DNA of 46,978 nt from Hydrococcus sp. Prado102 (GTDB lineage Bacteria; Cyanobacteriota; Cyanobacteriia; Cyanobacteriales; Microcystaceae): assembly GCA_025454425.1 (NCBI GenBank), contig JALOOL010000007.1, positions 1 to 46,978 of the forward strand, read 5' to 3'. Below the pieces are notes generated by a model, which was given only the letters and a program-made list of their open reading frames with translations, was not told the DNA's origin and did not search any database. The position numbers were made by a program, and so were the translations under genes. Of this stretch, positions 35,581-43,383 are shown in pieces; position 1 is the first letter of the stretch, and each line of letters begins with the position of its first letter.

Positions 35581-38500
35581 ATGAGTAGTCTGTCCGAACG
35601 TATTGCTAACCTTTCTCCAGAAAAACGCGAGCTTCTCTTGAAGCGATTGGAGAAAAAGCAGGAAAAGATCGTCCTAAATACAATCAAATATCAAAAGCGG
35701 AATACCAATATTTTTCCTCTATCTTTTGCTCAAACTCGAATGTGGTTTTTGAATCAGATAGAACCAGAAAATTCGGCTTACAATATTTCTACGGCACTGC
35801 GTTTAACAGGCTTTCTCGACGTAGCAATCTTAAAAAAATGTCTCAATGAAATCGTTAAAAGACATGAAATCTTACGGACGACATTTGCTATCGTCGAAGA
35901 AAAACCAGTACAAATTATTAATAATTGTCCCGATTTTCCTTTTGCGATCGCAGATTTACAAGCTCTCCCAGAAGTTGCCAAACAAAAAGAGGTTTTATGG
36001 TTAGCCAAGGAAGAAGCAAAGAAACCGTTCGATCTACACAAAGATAAATTACTCCGCATTACTTTAATTAAAATATCACCTCAAGAAAATGTCGTGCTAT
36101 TTACAATGCACCACATCGTTTCTGATGGCTGGTCGCTCGGAATTTTGATTAAAGAAGTTGTTACACTCTACCAAGCATTTCTAGCAGGAAAACCATCGCC
36201 GCTACCAAAATTACCCATTCAATATGCAGACTTTGCCGTTTGGCAGCGAGAATGGTTCACTGGAGAAGTTTTATCTACACAACTCGATTACTGGCATAAA
36301 CAATTACAAAATATCCCTTTACTAAACATCCCCACAGATTATCCTAGACCAGCAATAACAACTTACAAAGGAGCCACCCAGTCCTTTCAACTATCCGAGT
36401 CTCTAACAACGGCAATTAAAGCCTTATCGCGCCAAGAAGGAGTCACTGTATTCATGACGCTCTTGGCAGCATTTAAAGTGCTACTATCGCGATACTCTCA
36501 TCAAAACGATATTGTCGTTGGAACTCCTATCGCCAATCGCAATCGAGCAGAAATTGAGGGATTAATTGGCTTTTTTGTCAATACCTTAGTGTTGAGAACT
36601 CATTTAGATGGCGATCGCAGTTTTACCGAGTCACTCAAACGAGTTAGAGAAACCACATTAGGAGCTTACACCCATCAAGATATTCCCTTCGAGCAGCTAG
36701 TCGAGGTGATGAAGGTAGAGCGCCATCTCAACCGTCATCCCTTGTTTGATGTCATGTTTACTCTCGAAAATGGCTCGGCTGAGGAATTAAAGCTTCCAGA
36801 ACTTACTTTAAGTTATCTTGCAGAAGAGAGAAAAACAGCCATATTTGACATCACCCTTTCCATGACGGAAACAGAGCGAGGATTAGCAGGAGATATCGAA
36901 TACAGCACCGATTTATTTAATGAAAATACCATTAAGCGAATGGTAAAACATTTTCAGATGTTGTTAGAAGCCATTGTTATCAACCCAGAACAAAAAGTAT
37001 CGAAACTACGCCTATTAACAGCAACAGAACAACAACGATTATTAAGAGAGTGGAACAATACAGAGGCTAAGTATCCACAACATAAGTGCATTCATCAGTT
37101 ATTTGAGGAACAGGTAAAGAAAACACCCGATCGCATTGCCGTAGTGTTTCAAGACTCTCAACTAACTTATCAAGAATTAAACCATCGTGCCGATCGCCTA
37201 GCTCATTATCTACAAAAACAAGAAATCAAACCAGAGAAGACAGTAGGAATCTATGTGGAGCGCTCTTTAGAAATGGCAGTAGCAATACTGGGAGTGCTAA
37301 AAGCAGGAGGCGCTTATGTACCAATCGATCCCACTTATCCACGCGCTCGCATCACGGACATTTTAGAAGATGCTGGAGTCGAAATTCTACTAACTCAACA
37401 GCATCTAGAAAGTGAATTTCAAGATAGAATGCAACTGGTCAATCTAGACAGCAACTGGTCAGATCTCGATCGAGAATCTACTCAGAATACTCTTAGCCAA
37501 GCGACCTCAGAAAACTTAGCTTATGTAATTTATACGTCAGGTTCCACAGGAAAACCCAAAGGGGTAGCTGTTACCCATAACGCACTGGTTAACTATGCTT
37601 TAGACATTGCCGAACAGTTTCAGTTACAAAATACCGATCGTGTATTACAATTTGCCTCAATCGGATTTGATGTAGTCGTTGAAGAACTGTTTCCCACCTG
37701 GATAACAGGCGCAACAGCAATCTTGTTAGAAAATCATCAGCTAATCTCCTGTAGCGAATTTCAGCAATTAATTGCAAAACAACAGTTAACAGTATTTGAG
37801 TTACCTACTGCTTACTGGCATCAATGGGTATCAGAATTGTCACAATCTCAAGAAACAGTACCGAGTTGTGTTCGTTTAGCGATTGTGGGTGGAGAGAGGA
37901 TTTCTTGTGAGAGATTGAGACAATGGCAGCAATTTAAAACACCATTACTTCACGTCTACGGACTGACTGAGACGACTGTTACCTCGACAGTGTATCGCTT
38001 AAATAGCGATGCAGAACCCTTTAAAGATGGAGTAGAATTAGCGATCGGTCGTCCCATTGCCAACACGCAAATTTACATATTAGATTCACACCTGCAACCC
38101 GTACCAGTAGGAGTGGCAGGAGAGATATATATTGGAGGAGAAGGAATTGCAAGGGGATATCTCAATCGTGCGGATTTGACAGCAGAAAGATTCATTCCCA
38201 ATCTATTTAGTCACGCACCAGGAGAAAGACTGTACAAAACAGGAGACTTAGCAAAGTATCGAGATGATGGCAGTATCGAGTACATCGGCAGAATCGACTA
38301 TCAAGTTAAGCTTAGAGGATTTCGCATCGAATTGGGTGAGATTGAATCAACTTTAAATCGACATCCAGCAGTAGCTACTAGCATAGTTATTTTACGGGAA
38401 GATATACCAGGCGATCGCAGTTTAGTTGCTTATGTCACACTTGAGCCAGAACAAATAATAGAAGTATCCGAACTGCGACGTTTTATAGAATCTAAATTAC

Positions 38501-40080
38501 CTAAATATATGGTTCCTAATGCCTTTGCGATCCTAAACTCATTACCTTTAACGCCAAATGGCAAAGTAGATCGTAAAGCACTTCCAGTACCAGATCCCAC
38601 TCAACTAATTACTAATACCAAATATATTGCTCCCACGACTTCTCTAGAAAAGATGCTAGCCGAAATTTGGCAGGAAATATTAGGCATAGAACGAGTTGGA
38701 GTTGACGATAATTTTTTCGAGTTAGGAGGACATTCTTTACTACTAACTCAGCTTATCGGCAAGCTAAAACACTCTTTCAAAGTAGAATTCCCCTTACGCA
38801 TTTTATATGAGTCACCTACTATAGCAAGTTTGGCTGAAAAGATTGAAAGCATTTTCCAAAATGGTTTATCTAATGCTTTTGCAGAAGCAACATTAATAGA
38901 TTTAAATACTGAAGCGACTCTCGATCCAACTATTTCCCCGAAAGCCAAATTCATTAAATTCAATCCCGCACCAAATTCTATTTTTTTAACAGGCGCAACT
39001 GGTTTTTTAGGTGCTTTCTTACTTTATGAGCTTCTGCAACAAACCCAAGCTGATATTTATTGTCTGGTACGTGCTAAAAATCTAGAGGAAGGTAAGCAAA
39101 AACTTAAAAATATTCTTGAATCTTATCTAATTTGGGAAGAAAGTTTCAGTCAGAGAATTATTCCCGTACCTGGAGATTTAGCTAAGCCATTTTTAGGTCA
39201 GATAGAAAAGCAATTTCAAAACTTAGCAAATCGAATTGATGTAATTTATCATAATGGGGCTTGGGTACATCATCTTTATCCCTACTCAGTATTAAAAGCT
39301 GCTAATGTTTTTGGTACGCAAGAAATTATTCGGTTAGCTTGTCAAAACAAGGTTAAACCCATACATTTTATTTCTACTCCAGATGTTTTTTCTTCTCTTG
39401 GTTACTCTGGAACGAGATTAATTAAAGAACAAGATAGTATCGATCGCGAAAAAGTTCCCCATGATGGTTATACTCAAACTAAATGGGTTGCCGAAAAATT
39501 AATCAAGGTAGCTGAAGGAAGAAGTCTTCCTATTTGTATTTATCGACCGGGACGAATCACGGGACATAGCAAAACAGGAGTTTTTAATCCTAATGATTTC
39601 TTGCACAAATTAACTATTGGTTGTATTGAATTAGGAAGCGCTCCCAAAGGCAACTTAATAGAAAATATTGTCCCAGTCGATTATGTTAGTAAGGCAATTA
39701 TTTACTTATCAAAACAAGAAAAATCTATTGGAAAAGCTTTTCACCTACTAAATCCTCAACATGACTATATTAATAAGTTAATTAAAGTAGCGTATTCTTT
39801 TGGTTTTTCAATTCAACAAATTCCCTATCATCAATGGCAAGAAAAATTAATAAATATCGCCAGCATTTCTCCCAATCGTTCCCTGTCTTCACTCGTACCT
39901 TTCTTTCCCGCACGAGAATTGGAAAGTGAAATACCTGATTCCGCAGAACTAAAATTTGATTGTCAAAATACAGTCAAAGGACTAGCCAATACTTCTATTA
40001 ATTGTCCTCAAATTGACGAGCAGTTAATTAGTAATTATTTTTCTTGTGCTATCCAAAAAGAAGTTTTAAAGATTAGTTAA
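35581..40080 (+). CDS. NRPS5: C-A (basic residue X)-PCP-thioester reductase (terminal module)
   Basis: 1499 residues. The N-terminal LSPEKRELLLKRL helix is like that of NRPS4. The C domain (about 45-475) has an intact HHIVSDGW (H177, H178, D182, G183). The A domain (about 505-970) has D697 and the same D-V-E-E-I-G-V-V-T-K code as NRPS2 and the second module of NRPS3. PCP serine is S1052 (GGHSLL). Residues about 1130-1499 form a thioester reductase (SDR type) with TGATGFLG from 1137, ISTPDVFSS, and Y1297/K1301 in GYTQTKW. The chain should therefore leave by NAD(P)H reduction as an aldehyde or, after a second reduction, an alcohol. There is no TE domain. If X is Arg-like, the product end would be an argininal-type aldehyde, which often closes to a hemiaminal. 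It starts 17 bp after the VioC-like gene. Confidence 0.95.
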   Translation: MSSLSERIANLSPEKRELLLKRLEKKQEKIVLNTIKYQKRNTNIFPLSFAQTRMWFLNQIEPENSAYNISTALRLTGFLDVAILKKCLNEIVKRHEILRTTFAIVEEKPVQIINNCPDFPFAIADLQALPEVAKQKEVLWLAKEEAKKPFDLHKDKLLRITLIKISPQENVVLFTMHHIVSDGWSLGILIKEVVTLYQAFLAGKPSPLPKLPIQYADFAVWQREWFTGEVLSTQLDYWHKQLQNIPLLNIPTDYPRPAITTYKGATQSFQLSESLTTAIKALSRQEGVTVFMTLLAAFKVLLSRYSHQNDIVVGTPIANRNRAEIEGLIGFFVNTLVLRTHLDGDRSFTESLKRVRETTLGAYTHQDIPFEQLVEVMKVERHLNRHPLFDVMFTLENGSAEELKLPELTLSYLAEERKTAIFDITLSMTETERGLAGDIEYSTDLFNENTIKRMVKHFQMLLEAIVINPEQKVSKLRLLTATEQQRLLREWNNTEAKYPQHKCIHQLFEEQVKKTPDRIAVVFQDSQLTYQELNHRADRLAHYLQKQEIKPEKTVGIYVERSLEMAVAILGVLKAGGAYVPIDPTYPRARITDILEDAGVEILLTQQHLESEFQDRMQLVNLDSNWSDLDRESTQNTLSQATSENLAYVIYTSGSTGKPKGVAVTHNALVNYALDIAEQFQLQNTDRVLQFASIGFDVVVEELFPTWITGATAILLENHQLISCSEFQQLIAKQQLTVFELPTAYWHQWVSELSQSQETVPSCVRLAIVGGERISCERLRQWQQFKTPLLHVYGLTETTVTSTVYRLNSDAEPFKDGVELAIGRPIANTQIYILDSHLQPVPVGVAGEIYIGGEGIARGYLNRADLTAERFIPNLFSHAPGERLYKTGDLAKYRDDGSIEYIGRIDYQVKLRGFRIELGEIESTLNRHPAVATSIVILREDIPGDRSLVAYVTLEPEQIIEVSELRRFIESKLPKYMVPNAFAILNSLPLTPNGKVDRKALPVPDPTQLITNTKYIAPTTSLEKMLAEIWQEILGIERVGVDDNFFELGGHSLLLTQLIGKLKHSFKVEFPLRILYESPTIASLAEKIESIFQNGLSNAFAEATLIDLNTEATLDPTISPKAKFIKFNPAPNSIFLTGATGFLGAFLLYELLQQTQADIYCLVRAKNLEEGKQKLKNILESYLIWEESFSQRIIPVPGDLAKPFLGQIEKQFQNLANRIDVIYHNGAWVHHLYPYSVLKAANVFGTQEIIRLACQNKVKPIHFISTPDVFSSLGYSGTRLIKEQDSIDREKVPHDGYTQTKWVAEKLIKVAEGRSLPICIYRPGRITGHSKTGVFNPNDFLHKLTIGCIELGSAPKGNLIENIVPVDYVSKAIIYLSKQEKSIGKAFHLLNPQHDYINKLIKVAYSFGFSIQQIPYHQWQEKLINIASISPNRSLSSLVPFFPARELESEIPDSAELKFDCQNTVKGLANTSINCPQIDEQLISNYFSCAIQKEVLKIS

Positions 40081-40153
40081 TTGGGGATTAGAAAAGAATA
40101 TAAATGCTATTTGAATTTAGCGATCGCAAGAAAACGCTCTGAGGATAAAACAG

Positions 40154-41302
40154 ATGAAAGTTTCAGGTAAAGCTACCTTAGAAGGAACAACTCGTTATAA
40201 AGAAAGACATCAAAAAACCTGTGCTGTAGATCATTTTCGCGAAGGAAATGGAATTATTACAAGTTCTATTGGTATTGGAACGCATTTAGGCGAATCTGAC
40301 GAACAAACAGATAGTCTTGTAACAGAAGCAATAATTGAATCAGTTCGACAAGGAATTAATCTAATTGATTCTGCTATTGTTTATCGCGATCGCCAAGGAG
40401 AACGTAGCGTCCAAAAAGCGATAAACTATTTAATAAATTCAGGAGAAGTATCAAGAGATGAATTAATTATTTGTACTAAAGGTGGTTTTCTTCCCCACGA
40501 AACGCCTGAATATTTTGATTGGTTTTGTCAGCATTATGTCGAGCCAAGTAACTCTACAATTAGTAGAGAAGATATTGTTGTCACTAAAGAGCAAGAATAT
40601 CATTGTATACACCCAGACTACCTTAACGAACAAATAAATCAAAGTCTCGAAAATCTTGGTCTTGAGACGATAGATATTTACTATATTCATAACCCAGAAA
40701 CACAGCTTTTCCAAGTAGATACCGAGACGTTTTATAATCGATTGCGTTTAGCTTTTGAAGTGATGGAAGATGCTGTTAATCGTGGTAAAATTGCCGCTTA
40801 TGGATTAGCTACATGGGATGGGTTTCGCGTTCCCGAAACATCTCAAAAACATCTCGACTTAGCTAAAATTAAGTCAATCGCTAAAGAAGTTTCTAGCAAT
40901 AAAGAAGATAGTTTACGCTATATTCAATTTCCTTTAAATATGGGAATGACAGAAGCCTTTTTAATTCCAACACAGAATATTAAAGGAGAACGACTTTCTA
41001 TTCTAGAAAGTGCTAAACGTTTAGGCTTATTTTCCATAGCAAGTGCTTCTTTATATCAAGCGGAAGTGATAGGAAGAATTCCAGAGAATATTGTTTCTAC
41101 TTTTGGTAAAACATTTGAAACAGATTGTCAACGCGCACTACAATATGCTCGAAGTACCCCCGAACTTTTAACGGCACTTGTAGGAATGAAAAATCCGCAG
41201 CACGTTAAAGAAAATTTATCTCTTAATACTTATTCTCCGTTTAAAAAAAAGAGGTTTCAGGAAATTACCGATTTAATTATCCAAGTAACTCAACGAAACT
41301 AA
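40154..41302 (+). CDS. Aldo/keto reductase family oxidoreductase
   Basis: 382 residues, TIM-barrel AKR. The catalytic tetrad is visible: D72 and Y77 in LIDSAIVYRD, K109 in ICTKGGF, H179 in YYIHNPE. It is longer than the usual 310-330 residues, with an insert around 115-150. It lies directly after the reductive-release NRPS, so it may reduce the released aldehyde to an alcohol or act on an earlier carbonyl. This is inference from position. GAGG 9 bp before the ATG supports the start. It probably shares a transcript with the small genes and MbtH that follow. Confidence 0.82.
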   Translation: MKVSGKATLEGTTRYKERHQKTCAVDHFREGNGIITSSIGIGTHLGESDEQTDSLVTEAIIESVRQGINLIDSAIVYRDRQGERSVQKAINYLINSGEVSRDELIICTKGGFLPHETPEYFDWFCQHYVEPSNSTISREDIVVTKEQEYHCIHPDYLNEQINQSLENLGLETIDIYYIHNPETQLFQVDTETFYNRLRLAFEVMEDAVNRGKIAAYGLATWDGFRVPETSQKHLDLAKIKSIAKEVSSNKEDSLRYIQFPLNMGMTEAFLIPTQNIKGERLSILESAKRLGLFSIASASLYQAEVIGRIPENIVSTFGKTFETDCQRALQYARSTPELLTALVGMKNPQHVKENLSLNTYSPFKKKRFQEITDLIIQVTQRN

Positions 41303-41345
41303 AGCTATTAAAAAGTTTGATTCAGGCAACACATTTCATTACAAA

Positions 41346-41352
41346 AAGGAGG
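41346..41352 (+). promoter_or_regulatory. Strong ribosome binding site for the 110-residue protein
   Basis: AAGGAGG lies 6 bp before ATG 41359. This decides against the longer TTG start at 41317. Confidence 0.75.
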
Positions 41353-41358
41353 CTTGAT

Positions 41359-41691
41359 ATGGCTAAGATGGGCAAATATTGTAAAGCTTATTCTATCAAA
41401 GATTTTCGTAAATTTAGTCAATGGACAGAAAAGTCAGAAAATACAAGAAAAGAAACTCAAGAGATTGATGGGAAAGAAATTGAAGTGACTAGAGAGTTAA
41501 CGGATGAAGACTTTCTTTATTTACAAGAAAACTATGTCGTTACCGATGGCATTTTTCAAAATGAAAATATCATTTTTGATAAAGTAACTCCAGAATGGAA
41601 AGATTTTTGTAACAACACACTTATGTTTGAGATTCCAGTTTATGAATCTGTAGTATCTGCTTCAGTAGAAAACGTTAAAAGCGAATCTTAA
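41359..41691 (+). CDS. Small conserved-looking protein of unknown function
   Basis: 110 residues; I do not recognise a named family. The start is set by a strong AAGGAGG site 6 bp upstream. The sequence is charged, rich in Glu and Lys, with no signal peptide, membrane segment or Cys cluster (one Cys near the N-terminus, one near residue 87). The pattern KEIEVTRELTDEDFLYLQENYVV looks like a folded, soluble protein, and the codon use is like its neighbours. It sits between the aldo/keto reductase and two further small genes ending in MbtH, each with its own ribosome binding site. A role as a helper or chaperone in the pathway is possible but unsupported by sequence. Confidence 0.75.
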   Translation: MAKMGKYCKAYSIKDFRKFSQWTEKSENTRKETQEIDGKEIEVTRELTDEDFLYLQENYVVTDGIFQNENIIFDKVTPEWKDFCNNTLMFEIPVYESVVSASVENVKSES

Positions 41692-41719
41692 ACAAACAAA
41701 ACAAATAAGGAAAATAATT

Positions 41720-42055
41720 ATGAACGAATTAGTACAACGCTTATCACAGGGAAATCATCCCGTCGAAGCTAGTTTACGTCCTTCAAAAACAGTATCAGCA
41801 TTTAAAGAAAGTATCGATCGCGGTTACGTTCACATCAAATTTACTAACACTAAAGGAGGAACTGAACTTGGTGTCAGACTCGATACTGAAGCATCAAATT
41901 TAAAAGAGGCTGACTTTGAAAGTGCAACTGGAAAAGTTCGTTTAGTCGGAAACCTAACACTTAATTACGAAAAAGTTCGATGTATTGCTGATATCGATCT
42001 CAAAACTTTAGAAGGAAAAGGACATCTCGAACCCATTTCAGAATCGGTAAATTAA
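41720..42055 (+). CDS. Small conserved-looking protein of unknown function upstream of MbtH
   Basis: 111 residues; not recognised. AAGGA 8 bp before ATG gives a good start. The middle part (GYVHIKFTNTKGGTELGVRLD) and the end (GKVRLVGNLTLNYEKVRCIADIDL) read as alternating beta strands, suggesting a small beta-rich domain; there is no membrane segment. It lies 28 bp after the 110-residue gene and 15 bp before the MbtH gene, so it is clearly part of this operon. Function cannot be assigned from the sequence. Confidence 0.75.
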   Translation: MNELVQRLSQGNHPVEASLRPSKTVSAFKESIDRGYVHIKFTNTKGGTELGVRLDTEASNLKEADFESATGKVRLVGNLTLNYEKVRCIADIDLKTLEGKGHLEPISESVN

Positions 42056-42056
42056 T

Positions 42057-42063
42057 AGGAGGT
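42057..42063 (+). promoter_or_regulatory. Very strong ribosome binding site of the MbtH-like gene
   Basis: AGGAGGT lies 7 bp before ATG 42071, a near-perfect match to the anti-Shine-Dalgarno sequence and much stronger than those of the NRPS genes. It fits the need for high levels of the helper protein. Confidence 0.7.
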
Positions 42064-42070
42064 AAAAAAA

Positions 42071-42298
42071 ATGTATCAAGACGATAAAGAAGACACTACA
42101 ATTTACAAAGTAGTCGTCAATCACGAAGAACAATATTCTATTTGGCCTGCCGACCGAGAAAATGCTCTAGGATGGAACGATGCGGGAAAAACTGGACTCA
42201 AACAAGAATGTCTAGAATATATTAAAGAAGTGTGGACGGATATGCGACCGCTTAGTCTCAGAAAAAAGATGGAAGAAGCGGCTCTTAATAGTAATTAG
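42071..42298 (+). CDS. MbtH-like protein, helper of NRPS adenylation domains
   Basis: 75 residues with the full MbtH signature: [10 protein letters not shown], a GW pair ([10 protein letters not shown]), [19 protein letters not shown]. MbtH-like proteins bind A domains and are often needed for their solubility or activity. At least one of the six A domains here probably depends on it; which one cannot be told from the sequence. Last gene before a 277-bp non-coding region, so it likely ends a transcript. Confidence 0.95.
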   Translation: MYQDDKEDTTIYKVVVNHEEQYSIWPADRENALGWNDAGKTGLKQECLEYIKEVWTDMRPLSLRKKMEEAALNSN

Positions 42299-42303
42299 TA
42301 AGT

Positions 42304-42432
42304 AAGTAGGCAAAAATCAAGTTAACCTAATCTTCGGGTGGGTAATGCCTTAGATCGGTTATGGATAAAAATTATATAATTTTTGGCATTACTCACCATT
42401 TTACGTTTAATTAAGACCACCTACTTAAGTAG
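42304..42432. other. Nested palindromic element after MbtH (possible terminator or small interspersed repeat)
   Basis: Three nested inverted repeats are seen. The outermost is AAGTAGG (42304-42310) with CCTACTT (42420-42426). Inside it is GGTGGGTAATGCC (42337-42349) with GGCATTACTCACC (42385-42397), 12 of 13 pairing. At the centre is an 18-bp perfect palindrome AAAAATTATATAATTTTT (42367-42384). A 12-bp palindrome CTACTTAAGTAG (42421-42432) overlaps the outer arm. Such an element could end transcription after MbtH or be a MITE-like repeat. No transposase is nearby. Confidence 0.55.
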
Positions 42433-42474
42433 TAGATTGATTTAAAAAATGAAACCAAACAGAAATAAATAATA

Positions 42475-42506
42475 GATGGGTTTCGCTATCACTCTACCCA
42501 TCCTAC
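42475..42506. repeat. Cyanobacterial palindromic interspersed repeat remnant
   Basis: GATGGGT and ACCCATC flank TTCGCTATCACTCT and are followed by CTACA. This closely resembles the abundant cyanobacterial repeat with core GGGTTTCGCTATC and a following CAACCCAACCTAC end, known from memory from many genomes. It lies in the MbtH-thioesterase gap. Confidence 0.5.
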
Positions 42507-42575
42507 AAATAATAAAGATTGATATTAACCGAATAAATCTAGAAATTAATTGTCAGCTATTTTTTAGAATAAATT

Positions 42576-43328
42576 ATGACAACTACATCAGTTTTTAATG
42601 CTTGGATTAAATGTTCTCGTCCTAATTCTAAAGCAAATTTACGTTTGTTTTGTTTTCCCTATGCAGGTGGTGGAACTTGGAGCTTTCGCGATTGGTCAGA
42701 TAATTTACCTCAAACAATTGAAGTTTGTTCCATCGAACTTCCTGGGAGAGGAACACAGATGAAGTCACCGCCATTTACTCAGCTTCATCCTCTCGTCTGT
42801 GCGATCGCAGATGCTCTTCGTTTATATTTAAACAAACCCTTTGCCTTTTTTGGTCACAGTATGGGTGGCTTAATAAGTTTTGAAGTCGCTCGTTTACTTC
42901 GCAAAAATTATGGTTTGATGCCAGTTCATCTTTTTGTATCGGGTCGTCGCGCTCCTCAGCTTCAACCGACTAAATCCCCCATTCATAAACTTCCACAAAC
43001 GGCTTTTATTGAAGAATTAAAAAACCTTAATGGCACTCCTTCCGAAGTTCTAAACAATCATGAATTAATGGAGTTAATGTTGCCAATTTTACGAGCAGAT
43101 TTTGCGGTTTTAGAAACCTATAATTATACTAGCGAAACACCTTTAAGTTGTCCGATCGCGGTTTTTGGTGGTTTACAAGACTCTGAAGTAAGTTATGACG
43201 AGTTGGAAGCCTGGCGAGAACAGACAAGTTCTGAATTTGCATTACATTTGTTTCAAGGCAACCATTTTTTTATTCATTCCGAACAAAAAATTTTACTTCA
43301 ATTAATAGCTCAAAATATAATTAAATAA
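42576..43328 (+). CDS. Type II (editing) thioesterase
   Basis: 250 residues, alpha/beta hydrolase. N-terminal FCFPYAGGGTWSFRDW and ELPGRG are typical of GrsT-like type II thioesterases. The nucleophile is S95 in GHSMGGLISFE, with D202 in FGGLQDSEVS and H230 in GNHFFIHS completing the triad. These enzymes clear misprimed or stalled carrier proteins. The release of the final product is reductive in this cluster, so this enzyme is not the release enzyme. It is separated from MbtH by 277 bp with repeats, so it may have its own promoter; I see no convincing one. Confidence 0.93.
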   Translation: MTTTSVFNAWIKCSRPNSKANLRLFCFPYAGGGTWSFRDWSDNLPQTIEVCSIELPGRGTQMKSPPFTQLHPLVCAIADALRLYLNKPFAFFGHSMGGLISFEVARLLRKNYGLMPVHLFVSGRRAPQLQPTKSPIHKLPQTAFIEELKNLNGTPSEVLNNHELMELMLPILRADFAVLETYNYTSETPLSCPIAVFGGLQDSEVSYDELEAWREQTSSEFALHLFQGNHFFIHSEQKILLQLIAQNIIK

Positions 43329-43383
43329 TCATCTATTTATAAAAAAATATTAGACTAAACATTAATTTAAAATCATAATAATA

